NCBI RefSeq assembly: GCF_018294505.1
Contig: NC_057795.1
Coordinates: 520,753,512 to 520,817,511, forward strand
DNA: 64,000 bases
Origin: Triticum aestivum
Taxonomy: Eukaryota > Streptophyta > Magnoliopsida > Poales > Poaceae
Reading direction: 5' to 3'
Part shown: positions 9,733-21,864 of the stretch, one piece after another
Numbering within the stretch: position 1 is the stretch's first letter
How the letters are laid out: every line of letters begins with the position of its first letter
Notes under the pieces: model-generated
Told to the model about the DNA's origin: nothing
The model's input: only the letters and a program-made list of their open reading frames with translations
The model's database searches: none
Position numbers and translations under genes: made by a program

Positions 9733-11340
9733 ATGTCGACCGCAGGTATGAAGAAAGTATCGTGCCCTATCTTTGACGGTCATGATTATCCCAAGTGGAA
9801 GGCCATGATGAGGAAGCGCCTCAGGGCGATGAACAGCAAGCTCTGGACCGTCACAGAGATTGGCCTCACCGACTTATGCAAGATGGTGGACGCTGATTAT
9901 ATTCGCAAGTACACTTGTCTGGATTGCATTGCGAAGGATATCATCTGCTACTGTCTCTCCAGGAACCAGTTTAGGCTCATTATGCATCTGTGCAATGCAA
10001 AGCTTATCTGGGACCAAATCTCTGATGTGTATGAAGGTCATCGAACTCGTCAGAATCCCTGGTTTGATGATTCCAAGGTATCATTCAAAACGATGACTTT
10101 TGAACCAGAATCATCATCATCCGCACCATGCCTCATGGCTAAGGGTGCAAAGGTACCTGATTACTCCTCATCCGATTCTAGTGATGATTATGGTGAATCT
10201 GATGATGATGATGTCTTTGGACCTAGTTATACCAAGCTTGTTACCATTGCCACTAAACAACAAAAGGCTTTGGAAAAGGTTCAAAATCTGCTAGATAAAG
10301 GCGATGACCTGATGGGTGAGGAACTGGATCGAACTCAAACTTTGACGGATGATCTCCAAAGTCTTCAGTCTAAGTTCGATAAACTTTAGAGTCATCATAA
10401 CTCTATTTTAGTTGATCATGAGAAGCTTTCTCTTGAAATTCTTCAGAGAGAGCAAGATCTTGAGAAGTTAAAAGTGAGTTATGAAGATCTTCAGAAGGAA
10501 AACGATTCATTGCTTGCTCAACAGATCAGTTCCCCTCAGGAAGAATTTATTCCACCATGTTTGAAATGCATTGAGCGTGAATCTGTCAATTCTTCACCTA
10601 AATGTTCAAATGCTTCTATTGCTGCAAATTCTTCAACTGTCTCTGTGGTCACAAATTCCTCATCTGAGGATACCACAAGTACCACTGACGATAATGCAGG
10701 GTTGAAGGAATTGTATGTGACATGCATATACAAAAGTCTCAAAGGGCATCAGACTCTTTGTGATGTGCTCAAAAAGTAGATCTTGAACAGGAACCCTAGG
10801 AAAGAGGGTATTGCCTTTGAGAGGAAACTCAATGCTGATGAGACCTACTGGAAACCTGAGTAGTACCCCAAAACCTCATGGGTTGCTGCAAAAGGACCTC
10901 TTGTAGATCCATGCACTTTATCTGGATTTACTTGTGAATCTTCATATTCCTCTGATGAGTCATTTGACTCCAACTATAAACTGTTCAAGAATCAGAATGG
11001 TGAAGTATTTGTTTGATATGTTGGAACTAACTACAGGAACAGTCCCCCTATGAAGAAAATCTGGGTTCCCAAAAGGTGCCTTGAAAATCTTCAGGTGAAT
11101 GTCATCATGACACCACCTATGCAGAATAGAAACCCCAGATCAAATTCTTCATATGGATCAAAATCTTCATATGGATCCAAGTCCTCATATGGACCAAATA
11201 CTTCATCTGGATCAAATTCCTCACGTGGATCCAAATCCTCATATGAACATCATCGTGCTAACACTTCTGTTTCGCAAGGAAAGTCTAAAGGCTATGAATA
11301 TGTGCATTATTATTCAAACCATTATGTTCATAAGTCCTAG
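9733..11340 (+). pseudogene. gag: gag of the Maximus-type element (broken)
   Basis: Begins at ATG 9733 with a typical copia/Sirevirus capsid start (CPIFDGHDYPKWKAMMRKRL, later LIWDQISDVYEG), the UBN2/DUF4219-type fold that builds the virus-like particle. A serine/aspartate-rich segment follows at about 10130-10230 (SSSDSSDDYGESDDDD). A long heptad-rich stretch then continues past a TAG at 10387. Further stops interrupt the same frame near 10777, 10861, 11014 and 11338. A tandem serine/glycine repeat (SSYGSK, five or six copies) lies at about 11145-11240. A zinc knuckle was not found; it is probably lost in the mutated part. Confidence 0.75.
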
Positions 11341-11709
11341 AAGAATTTCTCTGCTTATTCATATGCTTACCCTAACCCCTCTTCTGTGAGACGAAGTGCA
11401 TTGGCTTCTATGCCATCTTTTTCTTATGGAGATGGCATAATGATGAACTCTTTGCCACTCCTCCAGATGTGGTTGGTGAAGAAAAAAACTAATCTCTTAT
11501 GTAGGGTCAGGTCTCCAGACGAACTTAATCGTCTGAAGAATTTGCTGGACACCTGAATATGCTTGAATGGACGCGAGCTAATCATGAAGAAATGAATTAT
11601 TCATTTATCACGTCCTCATATTACAATATCTGTTATACTATTGATGAAATTCAACCTGATGAAATTGATGTCATATTCTTCACTTATGAAGTATATGGGT
11701 TCATAAGTT

Positions 11710-14700
11710 GCACTAATTCATCTGCAGGATGAACAACCCAAAGCTACTGAGTGGGTCCTCGATAGAGGATGTACAAATCACATGACCGGTGACAGGAACT
11801 TATTGATGGACACTGCTTTATCTCCATCTCATCTGAAGCATATCACCTACGCTGACAAAGGCAAAAGCAAGGTATTGGGTCTAGGCAGGGTTGCAATCTC
11901 AAAGGGTAGACACATGGACAAAGTCATGCTTGTCGAGTCCTTAGGATTAAACCTCATGTATGTCTCAATGCTTTGTGATCTTGATATGGTTGTCGTCTTT
12001 GGCAAACATTGTTACATTGTGCTAATGGAATCTGACAATTTCGAAGTCTTCGAAGTCTTTAGGAGAGGATACTTGTATATTGTTGATTTCTTTGCAGGAC
12101 CACAGCCTACCACATGTCTATTTGCAAAAGCTTCAAAAGGCTGGTTATGGCATCGACGACTTGGTCATGCTGGGATGAGGAACTTGCATACACTCACAAA
12201 GAAGAAGCATGTCATTGGCATCGAGGGCGTGAAATTCCTCAAAGGTCATCTTTGTGGGGCTTGTGAGGCTGGAAAGATCACGAGAGCCAAGCATCCCTCA
12301 AAGACTATCAAGACCACTTCTTGTCCCTTTGAATTACTGCACATGGATCTCTTTGGCCCTACTCATTATGCCATGTTCACTAATTCCACATCTTTATATG
12401 GCTTTATCATTGTTGATGATTATTCTAGTTACACATGGGTGCATATCATCACTTACAAATATGAAGTGCAGGAAGTCTTCAAACGATTTTCCTCAAGAGC
12501 ATCTACGAACTTTGGTGTGAAGATCAAGCATATCAGGAGTGATAATGAGACCGAGTTCAAGAAAACTGGTCTTGATGACTATCTTGATGAACTTGGTATT
12601 ACTCACGAGCTATCTTCTCCCTATACTCCTCAGCAGAATGGCGTCATGGAGCGCAAGAACGGGACTCTTGTTGAGATGGCTTGCACTATGTCTGATGATT
12701 ACAAGACTCCACCTCGTTTTTGGCCTGATGCTATTGATACTGCACGCCACATGATGAACAGGGTATATCTTCACAAATTCTTCAAAAAGGCCTCATATGA
12801 ACTCCTCACTGACAAGAAATCCAATGTAAGCTATTTCAAAGTCTTCGGTGCTAAATGCTAGATTAGAGATCCTCGTCACAACTCTAAATTTGCACCAAAA
12901 GCACATGAGGGTTTTATGCTTGGTTACGGAAAGGACTCGCACACCTACAGAGTCTTCAACACCTATCATCACAAGGTTGTTGAAACTGTAGATGTGCGGT
13001 TTGATGAGACTAACGGCTCACAAAGGGAGCACCTACCTCCAATGCTAGATGAAATTTCACCTGAGGAATCCATCAAGTTCAAGGAGGATGTCATCCCTAC
13101 CGAAGAATCTGCTGAAGAAGTCATTCCAGAACGTGAAGAAAATCATACTGGTGCTACTAAAGAAAATGGCCCTGAAGAAAATGTTGTGCCAAATCAAAGT
13201 CGTCAACCTGCTCATCCTCGCGTTGCAAATTAAGTGCAGATTGAGAGAATCATCGACGACATCAACGCACCAGGTCCTCTCACGCGCTCAAAAGCTTCAC
13301 ATTTGTCTAACATTTGTGGGTATTTTGAGTTTGTCTCTATCACAGAGCCCACCAAAGTTGATGAAGCATGCATGGAGCCTGAGTGGATTCAAGCTATGCA
13401 AGATGAATTGCATCAATTCAAGATCAATAATATGTGGGAGCTTGTCAAGTGACCAGACCCACGCAAGCACAATATCATCAGCACCAAATGGATCTACCAC
13501 AACAAGCAAGATGAAAATGGCCTTTTGGTGAGGAATAAGGCTCGTCTTGTAGCTCAAGGCTACACACAGGTTGAAGGAATTGATTTCGATGAAACTTTTG
13601 CACCTGTTGCTAGACTTGAGGCTATTCGCATGTTGCTTTCTTATGCTAACCATCATAATATCATCTTACATCAAATGGATGAAAAGTTCATTCCTCAATG
13701 GTAAGCTTGAGGAAGAAGTATATGTTGCTCAACCACTAGGTTTTGAGGATCCAAAACTTCCAGATCACGTCTACAGACTCAACAAGGCTCTCTATGGCCT
13801 CAAGCAAGCACCTCGGGTGTGGTATGATACATTGAAGGAATTCCTCATGAAGAAAGGCTTCAAACCAGGTTCACTTGACCCAACTCTTTTCACCAAAGCA
13901 TATGATGATGAATTATTCGTGTGCCAAATATATGTTGATGATCTTATCTTTGGCTGTAGTAACCAATGTTACAGTGACGAATTTGTCTATATGATGAGTG
14001 AGGAATATCAAATGTCTATGATGGGAGAGTTGAAATTCTTCTTAGGTCTTCAAATTCGTCAACAACACAATGGCATATTCATATCTCAAGAGAATACCTC
14101 AAGGATGTGTTGAGGAAATTCGACATGCAAGATTGTAAAGGCGTCAAAATCCCTATGCCCACAAATTGCCATCTATGCACCGATGAAAATGGTAAAGACT
14201 TCGATCAAAAGGTATACTGCTCCATGATTGCCTCTTTATTGTATCTATGTGCATCTAGGCCGGATATTATGCTTAGTGTTTGCATGTGTGCCCGATTTCA
14301 AGCTACACCGAAGGAATCACACCATAAGGCCGTGAAGCATATTCTTCGATATCTAGCTCACACTCCAACACTTGGATTACAGTATCCCAAGGGCTCGGCT
14401 TTTGATCTCATTGGATATTCTGACTCTGACTATGCTGGTGATCGGTTGGATTGCAAGTCAACATCAGGCACATGTCATTTCCTCGAACGATCCTTGGTAT
14501 GTTGGTCTTCGAAGAAGCAGAACTGCGTATCACTCTCTACTGCTGAAGCTGAGTACATTGCTGCTGGATCTTGATGTTCTCAATTGCTATGGATGAATCA
14601 TACCCTCAAGGACTATGGCATCGATGTGAAGAATGTGCCACTCTACTGCGACAATGAGAGTGTTATCAAGATTGCTCACAACCCAGTTCAGCACTCGAAG

Positions 14701-14871
14701 ACAAAGCACATCTAGATTCGTCATCATTTTCTTCGTCACCATGTGTTGAAGGGAGACATCTCCATCGACCACGTGAATACTAAAGATCAGCTGGTAGATA
14801 TCTTCACAAAGCCCTTGGATGATAAGAGATTTAGCAAGTTGCGGTGTGAGCCAAATATCTTAAAATCTTAG
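11710..14871 (+). pseudogene. pol: pol of the Maximus-type element (broken)
   Basis: Copia order is visible. The protease site reads LDRGCTNHMTGD near 11758, where DSG would be expected. GAG-pre-integrase carries WLWHRRLGHAG near 12145 and a CGACEAGK zinc-binding pair. The integrase core has HMDLFGP, IRSDNETEF and NGVMERKN, supplying the D, D and E residues. RT includes [11 protein letters not shown], then [12 protein letters not shown], with YVDD at 13931-13942. RNase H carries GYSDSDYAGD and STAEAEYIAA. In-frame stops occur near 12859, 13231, 13450, 14572 and 14713, with frameshifts near 13675 and 14090. The final stop is at 14869-14871. Several stops look like C-to-T or G-to-A transitions. 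The product would copy and integrate the element; this copy is dead. Confidence 0.85.
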
Positions 14872-15207
14872 AATGTTCTTTGAAAAGGACACACATCCTA
14901 ACACTTATGCAAAATTGATGACTTAGATGTGCAACACACGAAGTAACGTTTTTCTTCAATCAATGAAGACTAACCCTCTAAGTGTGAAGAAATTAATGAA
15001 TAATTTGATTCTCAGAACCCTACAACAATTGTACGCGGTGTCTGAAATCATCATTTTTATACGGTGGGTTACGCCACCAACCAAAGTTGAAAATCTTCAA
15101 TTTGAGTTTTTGCAATTTCTTCAATTTTCAAATTCTCCAACTTTGCAATTTCCTCAGTCCTTTCGACTATATATATATTTGAGTTCTTCGTGTCCTCTAT
15201 AGCATTC
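14872..15207 (+). other. Maximus-type spacer between pol and the accessory gene, part 1
   Basis: AT-rich non-coding sequence ending in an AT run and CATTC. The latter is the left copy of the 5-bp duplication made by element A (15203-15207). It continues at 53389. Confidence 0.7.
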
Positions 15208-16727
15208 TGATGTCCCACAAGTGTAGGGGATCTATCTAGACCTTTCAATAAGTAAGAGTGTCAAACCCAACGAGGAGCAGAAGGAAATGACAAGCGGTTT
15301 TCAGTAAGGTATTCTCTGCAAGCATTGAAATTATCAGTAACAGATAGTTTTGTGATAAGGTAATTCGTAATGGGTAACAAGTAACAAAAGTAAATAAGAT
15401 GCAGCAAGGTGGCCCAATCCTTTTTGTAGCAAAGGACAAGCCTAGAAAAGTTCTTATATAGAGAAAAGCGCTCCCGAGGACACATGGGAATTATCGTCAA
15501 GCTAGTTTTCATCACGCTCATATGATTCGCGTTCGTTACTTTGATAATTTGATATGTGGGTGGACCGGTGCTTGGGTACTACCCTTTCTTGTACAAGCAT
15601 CCCACTTATGATTAACCCCTATTGCAAGCATCCGCAACTACAAAAGAAGTATTAAGGTAAACCTAACCATAGCATGAAACATATGGATCCAAATCAGCCC
15701 CTTACGAAGCAACACATAAACTAGGGTTTAAGCTTATATCACTCTAGCAACCAATCATCTACTTATTACTTCCCGATGCCTTCCTCTAGGCCCAAACAAT
15801 GGTGAAGTGTCATGTAGTCGACGTTCACAGAACACCACTAGAGGAGGGACAACAGACATCTCATCAAAATATCGAACGAATACCAAATTCACATGACTAC
15901 TTATAACAAGACTTCTCCCATGTCCTCAGGAACAAACGTAACTACTCACAAATCATATTCATGTTCATAATCAGAGGGGTATTAATATGCATAAAGAATC
16001 TGAACATATGATCTTCCACCAAATAAACCAACTAGCATCAACTACAAGGAGTAATCAACACTACTAGTGACCCACAGGTACCAATCTGAGGTTTTGGGAC
16101 AAAGCTTGGATACAAGAGATGAACTAGGGTATGAGAGGAGATGGTGCTGGTGAAGATGTTGATGGAGATTGACCCCCTCTCGATGAGAGGATCGATGGTG
16201 ATGACGATGGTGATGATTTCCCCCTCTTGGAGGGAAGTTTCCCGGCAGAACAGCTCCGCGGGAGCCCTAGATTGGTTCCACCAAGGTTCCGCCTCGTGGC
16301 GGCGGTGTTTCTTCCTGAAAGCTTGCTTATGATTTTATCCCGGGTAAAAGACTTCATATAGCAGAAGATGGTCACTGGAAGCCTGCTAGGAGGCCCACAA
16401 GGCAGGGGGCGTGCCCAGGGGGGTAGGGCGCGCCCCCCACCCTCGTGGCTAGGGTGTGGGCCCCCTGTGGTACTTTCTTCGCCCAATATTTTTTATTAAT
16501 TCCAAAAAAACTTTCATGGAGTTTCAGGACTTTTGGAGTTATGCAGAATAGGTCTCTAATATTTGCTCCTTTTCCAGCCCAGAATTCCAGCTGCCGGCAT
16601 TCTCCCTCTTCATGTAAACCTTGTAAAATAAGAGAGAATAGGCATAAGTATTGTGACATAACGTGTAATAACAGCCCATAATGCAATAAATATTGATATA
16701 AAAGCATGATGCAAAATGGACGTATCA
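15208..16727 (-). repeat. 3' LTR of element A
   Basis: Plus-strand ends TGATGTCCCACAAG... and ...TGGACGTATCA, 1520 bp. The sequence next to its inner edge (ACTCCCCCAAGCTTAG) is, on the minus strand, the polypurine tract GCTTGGGGGAGT. That identifies it as the 3' LTR of a minus-strand element. Confidence 0.85.
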
Positions 16728-16745
16728 ACTCCCCCAAGCTTAGAC
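16728..16745 (-). other. Polypurine tract of element A
   Basis: Minus strand reads ...AAGCTTGGGGGAGT directly against the LTR start TGATACGTCC. It primes plus-strand DNA synthesis. Element B has the same tract at 25741-25758. Confidence 0.75.
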
Positions 16746-18285
16746 CTCGCTTGTCCTCAAGCGGAAGCCAAAATTGAAAAATATGTCCATATGTTTAGAG
16801 ATAGAGGTGATGATAAAATAAAATACGGACATGAGGGCATCATGATCATTCTTATAATAGCAACATAAATATATTTTGTCATATGATTTCTTATACTAAA
16901 GTAACAATCTATTCACAATGTCAAGTATGAATCAGAAACTTCATTGAGAACCAACAAACTATGATCTTGGTCATTGAAGCAATTGCAATTTATTATAACA
17001 TCAGAAAGAGTCAATATAAGAGCTTTTCAGCAAGTCCACATACTCAACTATCATTTAGTCTTTCACAATTGCTAACACTCACGCAATACTTATGGTTATG
17101 GAGTTTTAGTCGGACACAGTGAAAGATAGGGGCTTATAGTGTTGCCTCCCAACCTTTTACCTCAAGGGTAATGTCAACAATAATAGTTCATGCTAACTTA
17201 CATCCAATTGGATATATATATCAGGATCTTTCCAACACAAGGTGCTTGCCAAAGGATAAAATGTAAAAAGGAAAGGTGAAGAGCACCATGACTCTTGCAT
17301 AATGTATAAGACAAAAGTAAAAGACAGGCTCTTCGCAGAGGGAAGCAGGGGTTGTCATGTGCTTTTATGGTTGGATGCACGAAATCTTAATGCAAAAGAA
17401 CGTCACTTTATATTGCCACTTGTGATATGGACCTTTATTATGCAGTCTGTTGCTTTTATTGCTTCCACATCACAAGATCGTATAAAGTTTATTTTCTCCA
17501 CACTAATAAGTCATACATATTTAGAGAGCAATTTTTATTGCATGCAACATGACAAGTTACTTGAAGGATCTTACTCAATCCATAGGTAGATATGGTGGAC
17601 TCTCATGGCAAAACTTGGTTTAAGGAAATTTGGAAGCACAAGTAGTATCTCTACTTGGTGCAAGGAATTTGGCTAGCATGAGAGCGAAAGGAAAGCTCAA
17701 CATGTTGGATGATCCATGGCAATATACTTTATTTCAGATATAAGAAAACATAACCCATTACGTTGTCTTCCTTGTCCAACATCAACTCTGAGCATGTCAT
17801 ATTTTAAAGAGTGCTCACAATCATAATAGATGTCCAAGATAGTATATTTATATGTGAAAACCTCTCTTTCCTTATTACTTCCTATTAATTGCAATGATGA
17901 CCAAAACTATGTTTGTCAACTCTCAACAACTTTTATTCATCATACTCTTTATATGTGAAGTCATTACTCTCCATAAGATCCATATGATCTCTTTATTTCT
18001 TTCTATTCTTTTCTTTTATTCCCTCAAGATCGTAAGAAGATAGCAAAGCCCTTGACTCAACACTAATCTTTATTTTATATAGCTCGCGGACTTGATTACA
18101 TAGAGGGATAATAAAGCAAAAACTCACAACTAGATCATACTAAAACTTTATTCTACTAGATCAAGATATTACCAAAAGGAACGAACTAAGAAAAAGGGTA
18201 AAGATAGGAGTGTGATGGAGATACGATACCGGGGCACCTCCCCCAAGCTTGGCAGTTGCCAAGGGGAGTGCCCATACCCATGTGT
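16746..18285 (-). other. 3' untranslated region of element A
   Basis: About 1.5 kb without coding character, collinear with 25759-27182 in element B. It is AT-rich with short (TA)n at 17213-17222, where B has a 44-bp AT run. No embedded element seen. Confidence 0.6.
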
Positions 18286-18702
18286 TTATGTCTCCTTCTT
18301 CGGAGGTGGTGATGATGGAGTTGTTGATGATGTAGGCTTCTTCCTTAATTTGCGCTTGAGGATGGAATTTTGCTCCCTTAGATCATCGATCTCCTGCTCA
18401 AGGCTTAATATCCTTTTGCATAGTTCATGTTTGTTCTCCTGCAAGAGACGAAAAGGGATAAACTCGAACTTAGGTTTCTTTGCTCTATCAGGGAGGCTTG
18501 ACTTTTTAAACTCCACATGCATGTCCCCAGGTTGAGGTAATGGGACTTAATCTTCATCTAAGCTCGTCTCCTCCTTTCCCTTAGGCTCGTAGTCCTCTTC
18601 TTCCTCAGCGGTCCAACCATAATGCTCCAAGTCCGCATAGACCTTAGGGTCGGCAAGGTAATCAGCCACATAGCTTTCTCCCTCCGAATCCTGGGATGAC
18701 AT
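18286..18702 (-). pseudogene. ORF3 downstream of integrase, element A (coiled-coil protein)
   Basis: A minus-strand frame from ATG 18702 to a stop at 18286, 139 codons with one internal TAA (codon 52, at 18547-18549). The N-terminal part is acidic (YVADYLADPKVYADLEHYGW, then EEEEDYEP). The C-terminal part has regular leucine/isoleucine spacing (LLQENKHELCKRILSLEQEI, then LREQNSILKRKL), a likely coiled coil, followed by a serine/proline tail. The function is unknown. The position matches the extra ORF, sometimes called env-like, of Athila elements, but no signal peptide or membrane segment is seen. A splice acceptor (TTTCTGTCGCAG) lies 11 nt upstream of the ATG. Confidence 0.5.
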
Positions 18703-18713
18703 ATTGCTCTAAT

Positions 18714-19016
18714 CTGCGACAGAAACAACTCAAGACAAAAATAGAGGATTTCGTCGTGGTACGGTGGTCAAAACCTTCAGGAGATTATATAATGAATTTT
18801 TACCGACAAAAAGAAGTGTCATGCATGAAAACGAAGTCCGGAGAGCACGCGGGGTGCCCACGAGGCAGGGGGCGCACCCAGGGGGGTAGGGCATGCCCTC
18901 CACCCTCGTGGATGCCACGTGTCCTTCCCGGATTACTTCTTATTTTCCTATTTTCTTAAATATTCCAAAACAGAGAAAAAATGCTATTAGAACTGTTTTG
19001 GAGTTGGTTTACTTAC
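18714..19016 (-). other. Predicted intron after pol, element A
   Basis: On the minus strand the donor GTAAGT starts at 19016, 12 nt downstream of the pol stop. A pyrimidine-rich acceptor ends at 18714. Length 303 nt. Element B has the same arrangement (302 nt). It contains a GC-rich palindromic cassette also present in the LTRs. Confidence 0.5.
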
Positions 19017-19028
19017 CGTACCACATAC

Positions 19029-21860
19029 CTATTCCTTTTCAGAGTCTGAAACATTCTGGAAAGTGTCCTTTATGTACTCCTCCGAGGTTACGGTTTCAAT
19101 AACATTAGTTTCAACATTTATGGGAGTACCTGAGATATAATGTTTGATTCTTTGACCATTCACCACCTTCGGACTTGTGCCTTCGAAGTTGTTGATTTTT
19201 ATGGCACCGGAACGATAGACCTCCTCGGTAACGTAAGGACCTTCCCATTTAGAGAGGAGTTTTCCAGCAAAAAATCTTAAACGGGAGTTGAAAAGCAACA
19301 CATAATCACCTGCATTAAACTCATGCTTTTGTATCCTTTTGTCATGCCATCTTTTAACTTTTTCTTTAAACAGTTTGGCAATCTCATAGGCTTGAGTTCT
19401 CCATTCATCAAGTGAGCTAATGTCAAATAACCTCTTCTCGCCGGCAAGTTTGAAATCATAATTGAGCTCTTTAATGGCCCAATATGCCTTATGTTCTAGT
19501 TCGAGTGGTAAGTGACATGCTTTTCCATAAACCATTTTATATGGAGACATACCCACATGATTCTTATATGCAGTTCTATAAGCCCATAATGCATCATCAA
19601 GTTTCTTGGACCAATTCTTTCTAGATCTATTAACAGTCTTTTGCAAAATCAGTTTAAGCTCTCTGTTACTCAGTTCTACTTGGCCACTAGACTATGGGTG
19701 ATATGGAGATGCAATCCTATGATTAACATCATACTTAGCAAGCATTTTATGAAAAGCACCTTGAATAAAATGTGAACCACCATCAGTCATTAAGTATCTA
19801 GGGACTCCAAACCTCGGAAAAATAACTTCTTTAAGCATCTTAATAGAGGTGTTATGATCAGCACTACTAGTTGGAATAGCTTCTACCCACTTAGTAACGT
19901 AATCAACAGCAACCAAAATATGTGTATACCCATTAGAGGAAGGAAACGGTCCCATATAATCAAAGCCCCAAACATCAAATGGTTCAATAACAAGAGAATA
20001 ATTCATAGGCATTTCTTTATGTCTACTAATATTACCAATTCTTTGACATTCATTGCAAGACAAGACAAACTTACGGGCATCCTTGAAGAGGGTAGGCCAA
20101 TAAAATCCGGATTGCAATACCTTATGCGCAGTTCTATCTCCAGCGTGGTGTCCTCCATAAGCCTCGGAGTGACACTTGCGTAGGATCTGTTCCTGTCCAT
20201 GCTCAGGTACACAATGTCTAATAAGACCATCTACTCCTTCTTTATAAAGGTGTGGGTCATCCCATAAGTAATGTCTTAAATCATTAAAAAAAACTTTTCC
20301 TTTTGTTGGTATGTGAAACTAGGTGGTATAAATTTAGCAACAATGTAATTAGCATAATCAGCATACCACAGAGCAGTACGAGAAGCATTTATGATAGCTA
20401 ATTGTTCATTAGGAAAGCTATCATCAATAGGTAGTGGGTCATCAAGAACATTCTCTAACCTAGACAAGTTGTCTGCAACGGGGTTCTCAGCTCCCTTTCT
20501 ACCAATAATATGCAAATCAAATTCTTGTAGTAGAAGAACCCATCTAATAAGTCTAGGTTTAGCATCTTTCTTTTCCATAAGATATTTAATAGGAGCATGA
20601 TCAGTGTGAACAGTTACTTTAGAATCAACAATATAAGGTCTGAACTTATCACAAGCAAATACAACTACTAAAAATTCCTTTTCAGCGGTAGCATAATTTC
20701 TCTGGGCATTGTCTAGAGTTTTACTAGCATACTGAATAACATTTAGTTTCTTATCAACTCTTTGTCCTAGAACAGCACCTACGGCATAATCACTAGCATC
20801 ACACATAATTTCAAAGGGTAAATTCCAATCAAGTGGTTGAAGAATAGGTGCAGAAATCAAAGCTTTCTTACGTATTTAAAATTCTTCTACACAATCATCA
20901 TCGAAGACAAAAGGAATATCTTTTTGTAGGAGATTATTCACAGGCCTAGAAATTTTAGAGAAGTCTTTAATGAACCTCCTATAAAAACCGGCATGACCAA
21001 GGAAACTTCTTATACCTTTAATGTCCTTGGTACATGGCATCTTTTCAATAGCATCAACTTTAGCTTTGTCAACTTCAATACCTCTTTCAGAAATTTTATG
21101 CACCAAGACAAAACCTTCATTAACCATAAAGTGGCACTTCTCCCAGTTCAAGACAAGACTAGTATCTTCGCATCTCTGCAAAACTCGATCAAGGTTGCTC
21201 AAGCAATCATCAAAAGAAGATACATAAACGGAGAAATCATCCATGAAAACCTCAACAATATTTTCACAAAAGTAAGAGAATATATCCATCATGCATCTTT
21301 GAAAGGTAGCAGGTGCATTACATAAACCAAAAGCCATACGTCTATAAGCAAAAGTACCGAAAGGGCAAGTAAAAGTGGTCTTTTGTTGATCCTCTTTTGA
21401 CACAGGTATTTGAGAGAAACTAGAGTAACCATCTAGAAAGCAAAAATGTGTATGTTTGGATAATCTTTCTAGCATTTGATCAATAAAAGGTAAAGGGTAA
21501 TGATCTTTTTAGTAGCTTTATTTAATTTGCGGAAATCAATTACCATCCTATAACCTGTAATATCTCCCTTCTTAGGAACAACAGTAATATCTCCCTTCTT
21601 AGGGACACAATGGACAGGACTCACCCACTGATTATCAGCAATGGGATAAATTATACCTGCCTCCAGCAGCTTCAGTATTTCTTTTCTTCCCACTTATTTC
21701 ATCTTAGGATTTAACCGTCGTTGGTGATCAACAACTGGTTTAGCATCTTTCTCCAATTTTATCTTGTGTTGGCATAGAGTGGGACTAATGCCCTTAAGAT
21801 CATCAAGAGTATATCCAATAGCAGCACAGTGCTTCTTCAGAGTTTTCAATAATCTCTCCT
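19029..21860 (-). pseudogene. pol: pol (RT-RNase H-integrase) of element A, broken
   Basis: Minus-strand gypsy pol. The RT core carries FLDGYSSFSQIPV, RMAFGLCNAPATFQRCM and FMDD (21236-21247). RNase H carries [16 protein letters not shown], then [19 protein letters not shown]. Integrase carries a zinc region near 20090-20200, [27 protein letters not shown] and a C-terminal part to 19029. Gypsy order (integrase last) is clear. It is broken by stops near 21866 and 21697, a 1-nt loss near 21508, a stop near 20878, a frame change near 20290, and stops near 20170 and 19690. No product is possible; it is older or less constrained than the copy in element B. Confidence 0.85.
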
Positions 21861-21864
21861 CTTC

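Larger units (their letters stand above)
8165..15207 (+). mobile_element. Maximus-type copia (Sirevirus) retrotransposon, left part
   Basis: Starts with an LTR opening TGTAAGTGCATCTAGTGCCC, an LTR start I associate with Triticeae Maximus elements. An initiator-tRNA-Met primer site, a gag gene and a pol gene in copia order (protease, integrase, RT, RNase H) follow. All are on the plus strand and are interrupted by stops. At 15208 the element is split by Athila-type element A; it resumes at 53384. The accessory gene downstream of pol and the overall size fit the Sirevirus lineage. Its 3' LTR is not in this window. Confidence 0.8.

Noticed and set aside
18212..18535. 107-codon plus-strand frame
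   Set aside because: Antisense shadow of the coiled-coil ORF3 of element A.
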